Assembly: GCA_910574715.1 (NCBI GenBank)
Contig: CAJTCH010000032.1
Coordinates: 1 to 56,931, forward strand
Length of the DNA stretch: 56,931 bases
DNA from: Lachnospiraceae bacterium
GTDB taxonomy: Bacteria > Bacillota > Clostridia > Lachnospirales > Lachnospiraceae
Direction of reading: 5' to 3'
The position numbers and the translations under genes are program-made. Below are positions 1 to 9,687 of the stretch, in pieces; the first letter of the stretch is position 1, and each line of letters begins with the position of its first letter. The notes beneath the pieces are model-generated. The model saw only the letters and a list, made by a program, of their open reading frames with translations, did no database searches and was not told the DNA's origin.

Positions 1-67
1 AGGGGGAATTCCTCCTTCCGTTATATCTATATAGATTTATTAGATTGGACTTTGTAACTATTAACCA

Positions 68-85
68 GTAGTCATTCTTGACTAC
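68..85. promoter_or_regulatory. Inverted repeat upstream of the GH94 operon (possible operator)
   Basis: A perfect 7-bp inverted repeat, GTAGTCA and TGACTAC, is separated by 4 bp. It ends 27 bp before the TTG start of the first phosphorylase. The spacing and symmetry suit a regulator binding site. The AraC gene at 5329 is one candidate regulator, but that link is inference. No convincing -35/-10 pair was found around it. Confidence 0.4.
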
Positions 86-112
86 ACCATTATTATACTA
101 GGAGTATAAAGA

Positions 113-2812
113 TTGGAGCATTTAAAATTTATCGATGAGCATGGCAGCTTTTCAATAAGGCAACCGGAAAATACAAGTTATTTATACTTTCCTCTGGCAT
201 CGGAAATGGGGCTGAAGAGCGCCGTAACGCCAAATCTTGGGGGCGATGCCAAGATTGATCAGGAAACCTTCCTTTTAGAACCAGTAAGTTCTGAAAACTT
301 ACATAATAATCGTTCCACCCGTAACTTCTGGCTGTTAAAAGACGGTACAGATGCATATTCAGCTTCTGGAGCGTCCGCCAAGCAGGAAAGCGACAAATTT
401 ACTGCAATGCAGGATGAAAGTGAACTGAAAGCAGGATTTATGTGGCAAACACTGGCAAGATCGTCCAAAGTCCACCAATTAAAGTCTACGATTACCTCTT
501 TTATTCCAAAAGATTACAATGTAGAAATTATGTATGTAACCGTGCAGAATCAATCGGAAGTTACGCAGGAATTAACTCCTTATGCCGCGATTCCGATCTA
601 TGGGCGCAGTGCAGACAACATCCGCGACCACAGGAATGTCACATCCATGCTGCACAGGATTGATACGAATAAAAACGGAGTCCTTGTCTGCCCCACCATG
701 TCCTTTGATGAAAAAGGGCACCGTCCCAATAAACATATTTATTATGTTATGGGGTGTATGGGTAATGGCAATGCACCGAAGAGTTTCTATCCCACTGTCG
801 AAGATTTCGTCGGCGAAGGGGGAACCTTTACGCATCCCCGCGCCATATACGAAAAACACCCTGGGGTTACAGCGCCCGGGCATGCGGCCGGGAAGGAAGC
901 AATGGGCGCCTTCCGCTTTGAAACCGTCTCTCTTGCTCCCGGGGAAAAAGCAGATTATATTCTTCTTATTGGCGTGGAAGACAATGAAAAAAAGATTCTT
1001 GACCTGTTTGAGAAATATAATACCGCCGGCAAAGTACAAAAGGCTTTTTCGGATACAAAATCTTACTGGCAAAATAAAGTAAACGTGAAGTTCCATACGA
1101 AGGAAGCAGATTTTGACCATCTAATGAAATGGATCTGCTTTCAGCCGTTCCTCCGCCGATTATTCGGCTGTTCTTTCCTTCCGCATCATGACTACGGACG
1201 AGGCGGCCGTGGATGGAGAGATCTGTGGCAGGATTGTCTTTCTTTGCTGCTGATAGAACCTGAAAGCGTCAGTCATATGATCGCCATGAATTATGGGGGC
1301 GTCCGCATTGACGGAACTAACGCAACAATTATCGGAAATGGAGATGGGAATTTCCTTGCAGATCGAAATGGAATCTCCAGGGTATGGATGGATCATGCAC
1401 TTTGGCCGTTAATGACGACAAAACTTTATATAGACCAAACAGGAGATGTCCAAATACTAAATAAATCTATTTCCTATTTTAAAGATGCTCAGACTATGCG
1501 CGGTACTGAAGTTGATGTTCTGTGGCATTCAGAGCAGGGAGACAAACAACGTACTGCCCAAAATGACATCTATACCGGAAGTATTTTAGAGCATCTTCTC
1601 ATCCAGCAGCTGACTGCATTTTATGAGGTAGGAGACCATAACATCTACCGACTCCGCGGAGCCGATTGGAACGATGCACTGGATATGGCGTCAGAACACG
1701 GCGAAAGTGTTGCCTTTACCTGTGCCTATGCCGGTAACCTGTTGAATCTTGCGTCAATGATCCGTCTATTAGACAGCCATTCCTCCACGCATACGGTAGA
1801 ATTGTTGGAAGAAATAAAGATTTTATTGGAAAACGATGTAAATGTCTTTGACGATATCGGAAAAAAGCACAAAATAATAGCCGGCTACATGGATTGCTGC
1901 AGACATACCGTCAGCGGCAAACGTATCAGCATCTCACTCTCGGCACTTGCTGTAAATCTGATTCAAAAAGCAAACTGGCTCATGGAGCGTCTGAGATTCC
2001 AGGAATGGATTGACGGTCCGGGTGAAGAAGGCTGGTTTAACAGCTATTATGATAATCATGGCCGCGCCGTTGAAGGGTTGTTCAAAGATCATGTGCGCAT
2101 GATGCTGACCGGACAAGTCTTTGCTATCATGAGCGGAACTGCGGAAGACAGCCAGATTGAAAAGATTACAAGAAGCGCCGATCACTATCTTTATCAAAAA
2201 GAAATCGGCGGTTACCGCCTGAATACCGATTTCCATGAACTGAAATTTGATATGGGGCGTATGTTTGGATTTGCATATGGTGAAAAAGAAAACGGAGCGG
2301 TATTCTCCCATATGACGGTTATGTATGCCAACGCCCTGTATCACAGAGGATTTGTAAAAGAAGGATGGAAAGCGCTTAAGACACTTGCCGATACAGCCCT
2401 GGATTTTAATACCAGCCATATCTATCCGGGGATTCCGGAATATTTCCGTTCTGACGGACGGGGAATGTACCAGTATCTGACAGGCGCCGCAAGCTGGTTT
2501 ATGCTGACGATGATCACAGAAGTCTTCGGTGTCCGGGGCAAAGCCGGAGACCTTATCCTGTATCCAAAGCTTCTGGCCTGCCAGTTTGATGAAAATGCCG
2601 CCGCTTCCATTATCATTCCTTTTGCAGGGAAAAATTTTACTATTATTTATAAAAATAAAAACGGCAAAGACTTTGGAGCTTATATTATTGATTCTGCTTC
2701 ATGTAATGGGAGTGAACTTGCAGTAAATGAAGATTCTTTTGTTAGTCTTTCACGAAATATGCTTACTGCATTATCAGACGGCATGCACACCATCATCATA
2801 AATCTGCGGTAA
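113..2812 (+). CDS. GH94 family glycoside phosphorylase (laminaribiose/beta-glucan phosphorylase-like)
   Basis: Predicted cytoplasmic enzyme that cleaves a beta-glucoside with inorganic phosphate to give a sugar 1-phosphate. The start is TTG, with AGGAG eight bases upstream. The N-terminal part (about residues 1-320) is the beta-sandwich of GH94. The catalytic (alpha/alpha)6 part carries GGRGWRDLWQD near residue 364 and ADWND at 517-521, whose last Asp (D521) is the expected general acid. At 899 aa it is longer than cellobiose phosphorylase (about 810) and near the roughly 910 aa of characterised laminaribiose phosphorylases, so a beta-1,3 or other gluco-oligosaccharide is the best guess. There is no signal peptide. 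The next gene is a second GH94 only 26 bp downstream, so the two are surely co-transcribed. The exact substrate is not decided by the sequence. Confidence 0.85.
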   Translation: MEHLKFIDEHGSFSIRQPENTSYLYFPLASEMGLKSAVTPNLGGDAKIDQETFLLEPVSSENLHNNRSTRNFWLLKDGTDAYSASGASAKQESDKFTAMQDESELKAGFMWQTLARSSKVHQLKSTITSFIPKDYNVEIMYVTVQNQSEVTQELTPYAAIPIYGRSADNIRDHRNVTSMLHRIDTNKNGVLVCPTMSFDEKGHRPNKHIYYVMGCMGNGNAPKSFYPTVEDFVGEGGTFTHPRAIYEKHPGVTAPGHAAGKEAMGAFRFETVSLAPGEKADYILLIGVEDNEKKILDLFEKYNTAGKVQKAFSDTKSYWQNKVNVKFHTKEADFDHLMKWICFQPFLRRLFGCSFLPHHDYGRGGRGWRDLWQDCLSLLLIEPESVSHMIAMNYGGVRIDGTNATIIGNGDGNFLADRNGISRVWMDHALWPLMTTKLYIDQTGDVQILNKSISYFKDAQTMRGTEVDVLWHSEQGDKQRTAQNDIYTGSILEHLLIQQLTAFYEVGDHNIYRLRGADWNDALDMASEHGESVAFTCAYAGNLLNLASMIRLLDSHSSTHTVELLEEIKILLENDVNVFDDIGKKHKIIAGYMDCCRHTVSGKRISISLSALAVNLIQKANWLMERLRFQEWIDGPGEEGWFNSYYDNHGRAVEGLFKDHVRMMLTGQVFAIMSGTAEDSQIEKITRSADHYLYQKEIGGYRLNTDFHELKFDMGRMFGFAYGEKENGAVFSHMTVMYANALYHRGFVKEGWKALKTLADTALDFNTSHIYPGIPEYFRSDGRGMYQYLTGAASWFMLTMITEVFGVRGKAGDLILYPKLLACQFDENAAASIIIPFAGKNFTIIYKNKNGKDFGAYIIDSASCNGSELAVNEDSFVSLSRNMLTALSDGMHTIIINLR

Positions 2813-2838
2813 GCTCCTAAAAAGAAAGGAAGAAAAAT

Positions 2839-5250
2839 ATGAAATATGGACATTTTGACGACACAGAACGGGAATATGTTATAGACCGGCCGGATACCCC
2901 CGCTCCCTGGGTAAACTATCTGGGTTCTCCGGAATATGGAGCAATTATTTCCAATAATGCAGGCGGTTACAGTTTTGCAAAGTCAGGCGCAAATGGAAGG
3001 ATTCTGCGTTACATTTTCAACAGCTTTGACCAGCCCGGCAGATATCTTTACATCCGTGATAACGAGTCTAAGGATTACTGGTCTGCCTCCTGGCAGCCGG
3101 TGGGCAAAGACCTTAACAATTATGAAAGTAAATGTTATCACGGTATGGGCTATACCAGGATGACCTCCAGTTATGACGGGATCATCTCGGAAGCCCGCTA
3201 CTATGTTCCTCTGGGTAAATCCTACGAAGTGTGGGGACTTTCTGTAACAAATGATTCTGCACGTACCAGAAGCCTTACCTTGAGCGGCTATGCCGAATTT
3301 ACAAATCATAGTAATTATGAGCAGGATCAGGTGAATCTGCAGTATTCTCTGTTCATTACAAAAACATTATTTGAAAAGAACCAGATCATTCAGCAGATTC
3401 ATGGCAATCTGGACGTCCTGCCAGAAGACGAGCAAGTAGATGACAAAAATGTAACAGAACGCTTCTTTGGTCTTGCAGGCGCTCCAATATCCTCCTATTG
3501 CGGGGAAAAAGAACATTTCCTTGGCAGATATCACAGCTATAGCAATCCACAGGGAATCCTGTCAGGCGATCTTGGAAATGTAACCAGTTACAACGAAAAT
3601 TCCTGCGGCGCTCTTTCCTGCAGCGTTACTCTGGCTCCGGGAGAAACGAAAGATATTGCTTTTCTGCTTGGAACAGGCGGCTTTCATGAATCGTCCGCTC
3701 TTCTTGACGCTTATATAAATCCGGCAGAAATGATAAATCAGGAATTACTGGAACTGAAAAACTACTGGAATGAAAAATTAAACCACCTGAAGGTAAATAC
3801 GCCCAGCCCGGAATTTAACACGATGATAAATACTTGGAATGCTTATAACTGCTTCATGACATTTATCTGGTCCCGTGCCGCTTCCTTCATTTACTGCGGT
3901 CTTCGCAATGGATATGGTTACCGTGACACCGTACAGGATATACAGGGAATCATTCATCTTGCGCCAGAGATGGCGGCAGAGAAGCTCCGTTTCATGCTCT
4001 CGGCACAGGTAAGTAACGGCGGCGGACTTCCCCTTGTTAAATTCACACACAATCCGGGACATGAGGATACGCCGGACGACGCTTCCTACAGGCAGGAAAC
4101 CGGCCACCCTGCCTATCGTGCCGATGACGCGCTGTGGCTTTTTCCAACCGTATACAAATATATTGCCGAGACCGGAAATACGGAATTTCTAAATGAAGTC
4201 ATACCTTTCGCAGATAAAGGTGAAGCCACTGTTTACGAACATCTGAAACGTGCGGTTACATTCTCATTTGATCACCTTGGTCCCCACGGTATGCCCGCAG
4301 GACTTTATGCGGATTGGAATGACTGCCTTCGTCTGGGCGCAAACGGAGAGTCCTCATTCGTTGCGATGCAGTTCTACTACGCAATGACTATTTTAAAGCA
4401 ATTTGCCGGGTACATGAAGGATACGGAATATGAAAAATACCTCAAAAAAAGACAGGAAGAGACAGGCGATATAATTCAAAAATTATGCTGGGATCAGGAT
4501 CGCTTTATTCGCGGATATACAGAAGCCGGAGATCGGATTGGCGCTGCGAAAGACCCGGAAGCTAATCTGTGGCTGAATCCACAGAGCTGGTCTGTCATCA
4601 GCGGACTTGCCGCCGCCGATCAGGCCGATACAGCGCTTACAAATGTCTATCAACAATTAAATACGGAATATGGAGCCCTTCTGATGAATCCGCCCTATCA
4701 TGCCAATGCCTTCGACGGCGCTCTTGCCGTCATATATAATCAGGGAACAAAAGAGAATGCCGGTATCTTCTCGCAATCTCAGGGCTGGCTGATCCTGGCA
4801 GAAGCTCTATGCGGACATGGAGAACGTGCTTTTACCTATTTTATAGAAAATGCACCTGCCGCTTGGAATAACCAGGCGGAACTCCGTTGTTTGGAGCCTT
4901 ACTGTTACGGACAATTTACAGAAGGACGTGCCAGCAAACATCACGGACGTTCTCATGTCCACTGGCTGACCGGAACTGCCTCGACCATGATGGTTGGATG
5001 TGTGGAGGGGATCCTGGGGCTCCGTCCTGATCCGAATGGTATAACCCTATCTCCGGCTATTCCAAAAAGCTGGACACATTTGGAAATAGAGAAAGATTTT
5101 CGCGGAAAACATCTGCATATTCTTATCGAAAATCCGAACAAGCGAGAAACTGGTCACGAAAAGCTTATTCTAAATGGCACAGAGCTTGACAGTAATTATA
5201 TCCCGGCCGATTGCCTTAAGGATAGAAATCATATTCAGATGATCCTCTAA
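2839..5250 (+). CDS. GH94 family phosphorylase, cellobiose/chitobiose phosphorylase type
   Basis: Cytoplasmic disaccharide phosphorylase of 803 aa, the usual length for cellobiose and N,N'-diacetylchitobiose phosphorylases. The N-terminus (FDD, EYVI, NYLG, GGYSF) matches the start of that subgroup. GYRDTVQD lies at about 360-367, and ADWND at 491-495 supplies the likely catalytic Asp (D495). Late HGR and HWLTGT motifs (about 700-715) are also typical. AAGGAAG lies six bases before the ATG. It follows the first GH94 by 26 bp and ends before a strong terminator. Two GH94 enzymes in tandem suggest that one shortens oligosaccharides and the other splits the disaccharide, or that they act on two linkages. 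Cellobiose versus chitobiose or another disaccharide cannot be settled here. Confidence 0.85.
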   Translation: MKYGHFDDTEREYVIDRPDTPAPWVNYLGSPEYGAIISNNAGGYSFAKSGANGRILRYIFNSFDQPGRYLYIRDNESKDYWSASWQPVGKDLNNYESKCYHGMGYTRMTSSYDGIISEARYYVPLGKSYEVWGLSVTNDSARTRSLTLSGYAEFTNHSNYEQDQVNLQYSLFITKTLFEKNQIIQQIHGNLDVLPEDEQVDDKNVTERFFGLAGAPISSYCGEKEHFLGRYHSYSNPQGILSGDLGNVTSYNENSCGALSCSVTLAPGETKDIAFLLGTGGFHESSALLDAYINPAEMINQELLELKNYWNEKLNHLKVNTPSPEFNTMINTWNAYNCFMTFIWSRAASFIYCGLRNGYGYRDTVQDIQGIIHLAPEMAAEKLRFMLSAQVSNGGGLPLVKFTHNPGHEDTPDDASYRQETGHPAYRADDALWLFPTVYKYIAETGNTEFLNEVIPFADKGEATVYEHLKRAVTFSFDHLGPHGMPAGLYADWNDCLRLGANGESSFVAMQFYYAMTILKQFAGYMKDTEYEKYLKKRQEETGDIIQKLCWDQDRFIRGYTEAGDRIGAAKDPEANLWLNPQSWSVISGLAAADQADTALTNVYQQLNTEYGALLMNPPYHANAFDGALAVIYNQGTKENAGIFSQSQGWLILAEALCGHGERAFTYFIENAPAAWNNQAELRCLEPYCYGQFTEGRASKHHGRSHVHWLTGTASTMMVGCVEGILGLRPDPNGITLSPAIPKSWTHLEIEKDFRGKHLHILIENPNKRETGHEKLILNGTELDSNYIPADCLKDRNHIQMIL

Positions 5251-5273
5251 CCTATATAAGCGAATACCCAAAT

Positions 5274-5312
5274 AAAGGACGCAGCATCCTATACACTGCG
5301 TCCTTTTATTTA
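5274..5312 (+). terminator. Bidirectional intrinsic terminator
   Basis: An 11-bp perfect stem (AAAGGACGCAG with CTGCGTCCTTT) is followed by a T-rich stretch. It lies between the end of the GH94 operon and the end of the convergent AraC gene, and an A-rich left arm makes it usable on both strands. Confidence 0.85.
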
Positions 5313-5328
5313 TTTTATCTTCTGTTTT

Positions 5329-6078
5329 TTACTCAGTATCCCATTGGATCGTATGATTTAGATCCCGGTATTTCTTCGGAGTCATGCCGACATATTCCCG
5401 AAATTGTTGTATAAAATGGCTCTGTGAAGAAAAAGACAAACGGTTTGCAATATCAATCATTGAATATTCACTGTACTGTAACAGATTTTTTGCCATCTCA
5501 ATTTTATGTCTGCGTATATAAGCGCTGACCGAATCACCAGTTTCTTTCTTGAACAACCGAGACAGATAGCTCGCAGATACTCCAAGCTCATCTGCTAAAT
5601 CTTCAATCGTAATACGTTCTTTTATATGAGAATAAATATATTCCTTGCAAACACTGATATGCCTGGAATTCGTATCACTATGGCATATCTTACACATCTT
5701 CTCCGTATAATCCAGAACCATAGAGTCATGAAGATTCCGTACCCCTTGTACCGTGTGTATGTCATCCAGTCTCTGAATATAAAAATCGCTCATTCTGAAA
5801 GCCTGTTCTAATTCCATGCCTTTTTGTTTGCATAGACGGGTTATCATCGCTGTTGTAATAACAAAATGATATTTTAAATTCGTAACCGGATTCCTCGATA
5901 ACACGCCAACTCCGTCGCTGTCCAGAAACCTTTCTTGCTTACAGTTCTTCCTGACTGCTTCCACGTCGCCGTTGGTTACTGCCTGATAGAATAAAAATTC
6001 TTCTGTTGGTTGTCTGTGCTCTACCTCATCGATATCATCTTCCGCTTCCAAGAGAAGCCATTCATCCTGATATCCCAT
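5329..6078 (-). CDS. AraC family transcriptional regulator
   Basis: DNA-binding regulator of 249 aa. The C-terminal 100 residues are a clear AraC double helix-turn-helix: TIEDLADELGVSASYLSRLF is the first helix pair, and IDIANRLSFSSQSHFIQQFR with the following GMTPKKYR is the second. The N-terminal 130 residues are not a recognisable cupin and probably form a ligand or signal domain. I chose the ATG at 6078 because AAAGGGG lies eight bases upstream. An ATG 48 bp further out lacks a site. It converges on the two GH94 genes and is the obvious candidate to regulate them, although no binding site was demonstrated. Confidence 0.85.
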   Translation of the reverse strand: MGYQDEWLLLEAEDDIDEVEHRQPTEEFLFYQAVTNGDVEAVRKNCKQERFLDSDGVGVLSRNPVTNLKYHFVITTAMITRLCKQKGMELEQAFRMSDFYIQRLDDIHTVQGVRNLHDSMVLDYTEKMCKICHSDTNSRHISVCKEYIYSHIKERITIEDLADELGVSASYLSRLFKKETGDSVSAYIRRHKIEMAKNLLQYSEYSMIDIANRLSFSSQSHFIQQFREYVGMTPKKYRDLNHTIQWDTE

Positions 6079-6265
6079 AGTATTATCCCCTTTCGTATCA
6101 TGCAAGCATCTGCCGCCTGTCATCACCTCTTATCATCCAGAAAATATTTTTATTATCTTATACTAACATCAGTAACAAAAATTAGCAACCCTCTCCCTTC
6201 CCAATTTGACCATATAGCTCTTTTCTATTATTTCAGCGCCTAGCTGTTTTCTTCAATAGCATACA

Positions 6266-6305
6266 ACGGAGGAAAGATGGTTGCGGTTAGCCATCTTTCC
6301 TCCGT
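6266..6305 (-). terminator. Long hairpin downstream of the GH32 gene; rest of the 6079-6353 gap holds no gene
   Basis: A perfect 15-bp stem (ACGGAGGAAAGATGG with its complement) and a 10-base loop lie 49 bp past the GH32 stop. A T-tract is poor on the minus strand, so this may be an mRNA 3' stabiliser or a weak terminator. The remainder of 6079-6353 is AT-rich. It should contain the AraC promoter (a TTGTTA/TAATAA-like pair with 17-bp spacing is visible near 6150), and no ORF there is believable. Confidence 0.55.
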
Positions 6306-6353
6306 GTCCATTTAAATATCAATTTTAATTTTTGAATTTTGCCGTTAAAGTAT

Positions 6354-7838
6354 CTATTCAAGCTCATACTTCACAACATCTATATTGGCAGTTCCATCGG
6401 CAAAAAATGATATCCCATCCGCCTCCTGTCTGGTATACATAGCAGCCGACATCACCTGCTCTCCGTCATTTACGAAGACTTCTACGCTGAAACGATCCAG
6501 TATGATCCTTAGCTTCAATTCGCCGTCCGCAGTATTTACCAGGCTGCGCCGCTGATGGATGATTGCCCTTCTGGAACCGGAGAACTTCCGGTCTACCTTA
6601 AGGATCGACTCCCTGGGGCGGAAGCTAAGGGAAGTATAATATGTATCATCCTGGGCAAAACGAACGGCAAATTTCTGATACAGCTCCTGCCCGCCTTCCG
6701 GACGGACTGTCAGCTCCATATCTACCTTTCTTCCCTTGATCCCGTCAAGCTTCACCACTCCTGAAACCGCTACATCCGTATATTCTATCTTATTACGCCG
6801 CATAGCGTCAAACTCTCTGATCGGCCTCTGGTATAACCTGCCGTCTTTTAGAGACAATTCCCTTGGCAGGCTCATCTGGCCAAACCACGGCTCTTCCGGT
6901 GAACGGATCCCGCATGCATCCCAGTTCTGCATCCATCCGATCATAATCCGGCGGCCGTCCGGCGCCGCTACAGTCTGCGGCGCATAAAAATCAATCCCAT
7001 AATCAACAGACTGATTCTGCATTTCCTTAAAACTGCCGTTCTCTTCATCATAATCACCGATCAGGCAGAGCGTCCCATTTCCATTGTGATATTCGAACCC
7101 TTCCGGGAGCATATCCTGCGGGCTTGTAAGCAATACCCACTTTCCGTCCAGCTCAAAGAAATCCGGACACTCCCACATCTTCCCGAAACGGTCATGATTG
7201 GAGACAAGTATGCTTTTAAACTTCCACTGAAATCCGTCGGCGCTCTCATACAACAGAATCTGCCCGCTTCCATCCGCCGGACGGTTCCCTACGACACAGG
7301 CATAGGTCCCGTCGGCTTTCATCCACATCTTAGGATCACGGAAATCAAAACGGCTGCTGCCCTCTGGTATATCCCGCTGATCCAGCACAGGATTCTGTTC
7401 ATATTTCTCATAGTCGATCCCGTCGCCCACAGCCATGCACTGTGTCTGCACTTCCCGGTAGATATCGCGTTCCTGATGCTCCTTTAACACGCCGGTATAC
7501 ATCAGCAGCTGCCTCCCGTCCGGCAGTACCGCCGCGCTTCCGGAAAAACAGCCGTCCCTGTCATATGCCTCGTCCGGCGCAAGGGCGCAAGGAAGATATT
7601 CCCAATGGAGTAAGTCGCTGCTTACCGCATGTCCCCAATGCATAGGGCCCCACTTCGATTCATAAGGATAATACTGATAAAACAAATGATACCTGCCTTT
7701 ATAATACGAAAAGCCATTGGGGTCATTCATCCAGCCTGTACGTGGAGTCAGGTGGAAATCGGGACGCTCCTCTTTACCGATCAATTTCTCGGAAGCCTCT
7801 TCATATTTTCTTGCTTCACGTAATGTCTGACTTGTCAT
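6354..7838 (-). CDS. GH32 beta-fructosidase (sucrose-6-phosphate hydrolase / fructan hydrolase)
   Basis: Hydrolase of 494 aa releasing fructose from sucrose, sucrose 6-phosphate or fructo-oligosaccharides. All three GH32 signature sites are visible: WMNDPNG with nucleophile D39, FRDP with transition-state stabiliser D168, and WECPDFF with acid/base E223. The five-bladed propeller is followed by the C-terminal beta-sandwich (about 350-494), which includes the usual SVEVFVNDGE. There is no signal peptide, so it acts in the cytoplasm on imported sugar. It is the last gene of the operon, 51 bp after the binding protein. Because the transporter here is ABC and not PTS, non-phosphorylated fructosides are the likelier substrate. 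Confidence 0.93.
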   Translation of the reverse strand: MTSQTLREARKYEEASEKLIGKEERPDFHLTPRTGWMNDPNGFSYYKGRYHLFYQYYPYESKWGPMHWGHAVSSDLLHWEYLPCALAPDEAYDRDGCFSGSAAVLPDGRQLLMYTGVLKEHQERDIYREVQTQCMAVGDGIDYEKYEQNPVLDQRDIPEGSSRFDFRDPKMWMKADGTYACVVGNRPADGSGQILLYESADGFQWKFKSILVSNHDRFGKMWECPDFFELDGKWVLLTSPQDMLPEGFEYHNGNGTLCLIGDYDEENGSFKEMQNQSVDYGIDFYAPQTVAAPDGRRIMIGWMQNWDACGIRSPEEPWFGQMSLPRELSLKDGRLYQRPIREFDAMRRNKIEYTDVAVSGVVKLDGIKGRKVDMELTVRPEGGQELYQKFAVRFAQDDTYYTSLSFRPRESILKVDRKFSGSRRAIIHQRRSLVNTADGELKLRIILDRFSVEVFVNDGEQVMSAAMYTRQEADGISFFADGTANIDVVKYELE

Positions 7839-7889
7839 AACTCTTTCTTCCTCTCTTAATTATTTCTCCAATCCTGATTACAATTCAGG

Positions 7890-9632
7890 TTACTTATTAT
7901 TTCCTGCCATACTTGCATTATACGAATCCAGATACTTTTGGAATAACTCCAGATATTCACTGAGTCCATATGCCTCAAGCTTATCCAGATATTTTTCCCA
8001 ATCCTTATCCGTAAAGCCATTCATGATCCAATCCGCCTTCTTCGCCTTGATCTCCTTATGGATATCTGCCTGCAAGTTCGAGAACTTCTCCGTATCCTCT
8101 CGGCTCATGAAAATATTCGGATATACATACTCCTTATTCATATCAGGCGTATAGTACTCCTTGATCCAGTCCAGACGGTACTGCGCGTCGTCCGGACAGG
8201 TCACATACACGTCATAATATTCATCCAGGATGGCAAGCGGGCCTCCTACTGCTTCCGCCTCTCTTACCTCTACCGGGGACGCGTCGCCTAACGGCGCATG
8301 CTTTAACATATCCTCACCGTCGGCATTCTTGCTCATCTCGAAGATATCAAAATCATCGTCCTCACCATATGTTCCCCAGTTGTTCTGCGGAGACTGCAGC
8401 GGCGCATACATCTGATCCAGCCATGCGCATACCAGCGCCGGATTCTCTGCCACAGAGGTTACCACGCAGCGTCCCCGGTTGAATCCGCTGGTGAATGAGC
8501 CGTTCTCAGGCGTCAGGTTCCGCGTATCTGCCGTCAGGACCGGAAGCGGAACCCAGTCCTTCAAGTTGTCGATGTTCCCTACATCCCAGCTAAAACATAC
8601 GCCGTAACGCCCGGACTTACCCTTCGATACATAGGTAGACCATTCCTGTGTAAACGCTTCCGGATCGATCAGCTCTTCCTCGTACAGCTTATGCAGCCAC
8701 TCGATTCCTTCTTTATAGCCTTCCTGCGTGGCGCAGCAGATCACTTCCTGATCATCCGTCACCACAATATGCCTGCCATTATTCTTATCCTTATCAACAT
8801 CCCCGTATCCTTCACCGAAACCATTGATCAGGATCCCCATATCCTCGTTACCGCTATTCACCATACAGGACATGGGAATAATGCTCCCTTCAATCCCGAA
8901 TTTCTTTTGAAGCTCTGACGCATTGTCCCGAAATGCAATCAGTACCTCTTCGAATTCATCCACCGTCTCCGGAATCTCAAGATCCAGAAAATCCAGCCAT
9001 TTCTTATTGATAAAGCTCATGTTCCCGACGCTCTGTATTGCCGTCTTGCCGGAACCAAGCTGCTCGATCCACGGCAAAGCCCAGATATGCCCGTTTACAT
9101 CCGTACACATCGTCCGGTATTCCGGATATTTGTCAAAAGCCGCTTTCAGATTCGGCATATAGGCGTCAATATATTCCTCCACCGGGATAATCGCTCCATA
9201 ATCCGCATATTTCAACAGATTGCTGTCTGTAAAATCCGCCGAAAAGATAAAGTCCGTCAGCTTATTAGGATCCGACATGTTCAAGGAGATCTTATCCGGC
9301 CACTGATCGGACTGTATCGCCGTCCAGTCAATCTCCACGTTGGTCTGCTCCTGCAGACGCTTAAAAATCGTCCGGTTATTCGGCTCTGATTCCGTATTTG
9401 CCGGATAACTGATCATACCCGTCAGAGTCGTCTTTTCCTTAAGCGGAAATTCCAACTCCGCCTCATCCACCGGCCGGAACGTACCGTCATTAATCTTTAC
9501 CTTACCTCCGCATCCTGCAAGGGAAACCGACATGCACATTGCAAGCGCTAAAGCCGCGGTTCGCTTTCCATACCTGCGTCCGGACTTATATCCGAATCCA
9601 TTTCCCAATCTGTCACTCAATCTATTTCTCAT
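7890..9632 (-). CDS. Sugar ABC transporter substrate-binding lipoprotein (CUT1, LplA-like)
   Basis: Membrane-anchored extracellular binding protein of 580 aa. The signal peptide has a basic start and hydrophobic core ending in the lipobox LAGC, with the lipidated Cys at residue 41. Its length (above 550 aa) and the pairing with LplB/YtcP-type permeases place it in the large-binding-protein branch of CUT1. I chose the ATG at 9632, which has AGGAGG seven bases upstream; an extension of 15 residues upstream lacks this. It sits between the permeases and GH32, so fructo-oligosaccharides or sucrose are the inferred ligand. No ATPase is encoded nearby, so a shared MsmX/UgpC-type ATPase elsewhere must energise it. 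Confidence 0.88.
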   Translation of the reverse strand: MRNRLSDRLGNGFGYKSGRRYGKRTAALALAMCMSVSLAGCGGKVKINDGTFRPVDEAELEFPLKEKTTLTGMISYPANTESEPNNRTIFKRLQEQTNVEIDWTAIQSDQWPDKISLNMSDPNKLTDFIFSADFTDSNLLKYADYGAIIPVEEYIDAYMPNLKAAFDKYPEYRTMCTDVNGHIWALPWIEQLGSGKTAIQSVGNMSFINKKWLDFLDLEIPETVDEFEEVLIAFRDNASELQKKFGIEGSIIPMSCMVNSGNEDMGILINGFGEGYGDVDKDKNNGRHIVVTDDQEVICCATQEGYKEGIEWLHKLYEEELIDPEAFTQEWSTYVSKGKSGRYGVCFSWDVGNIDNLKDWVPLPVLTADTRNLTPENGSFTSGFNRGRCVVTSVAENPALVCAWLDQMYAPLQSPQNNWGTYGEDDDFDIFEMSKNADGEDMLKHAPLGDASPVEVREAEAVGGPLAILDEYYDVYVTCPDDAQYRLDWIKEYYTPDMNKEYVYPNIFMSREDTEKFSNLQADIHKEIKAKKADWIMNGFTDKDWEKYLDKLEAYGLSEYLELFQKYLDSYNASMAGNNK

Positions 9633-9687
9633 CGTCTGCCTCCTTCTTATTATAACCGTCTGCAACCATTCAAGCAAGCAATTCCGC

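Noticed and set aside
2360..2376. Catabolite-repression (cre)-like sequence TGGAAAGCGCTTAA
   Set aside because: It lies deep within the first GH94 coding region and matches only part of the cre consensus, so it is probably chance.
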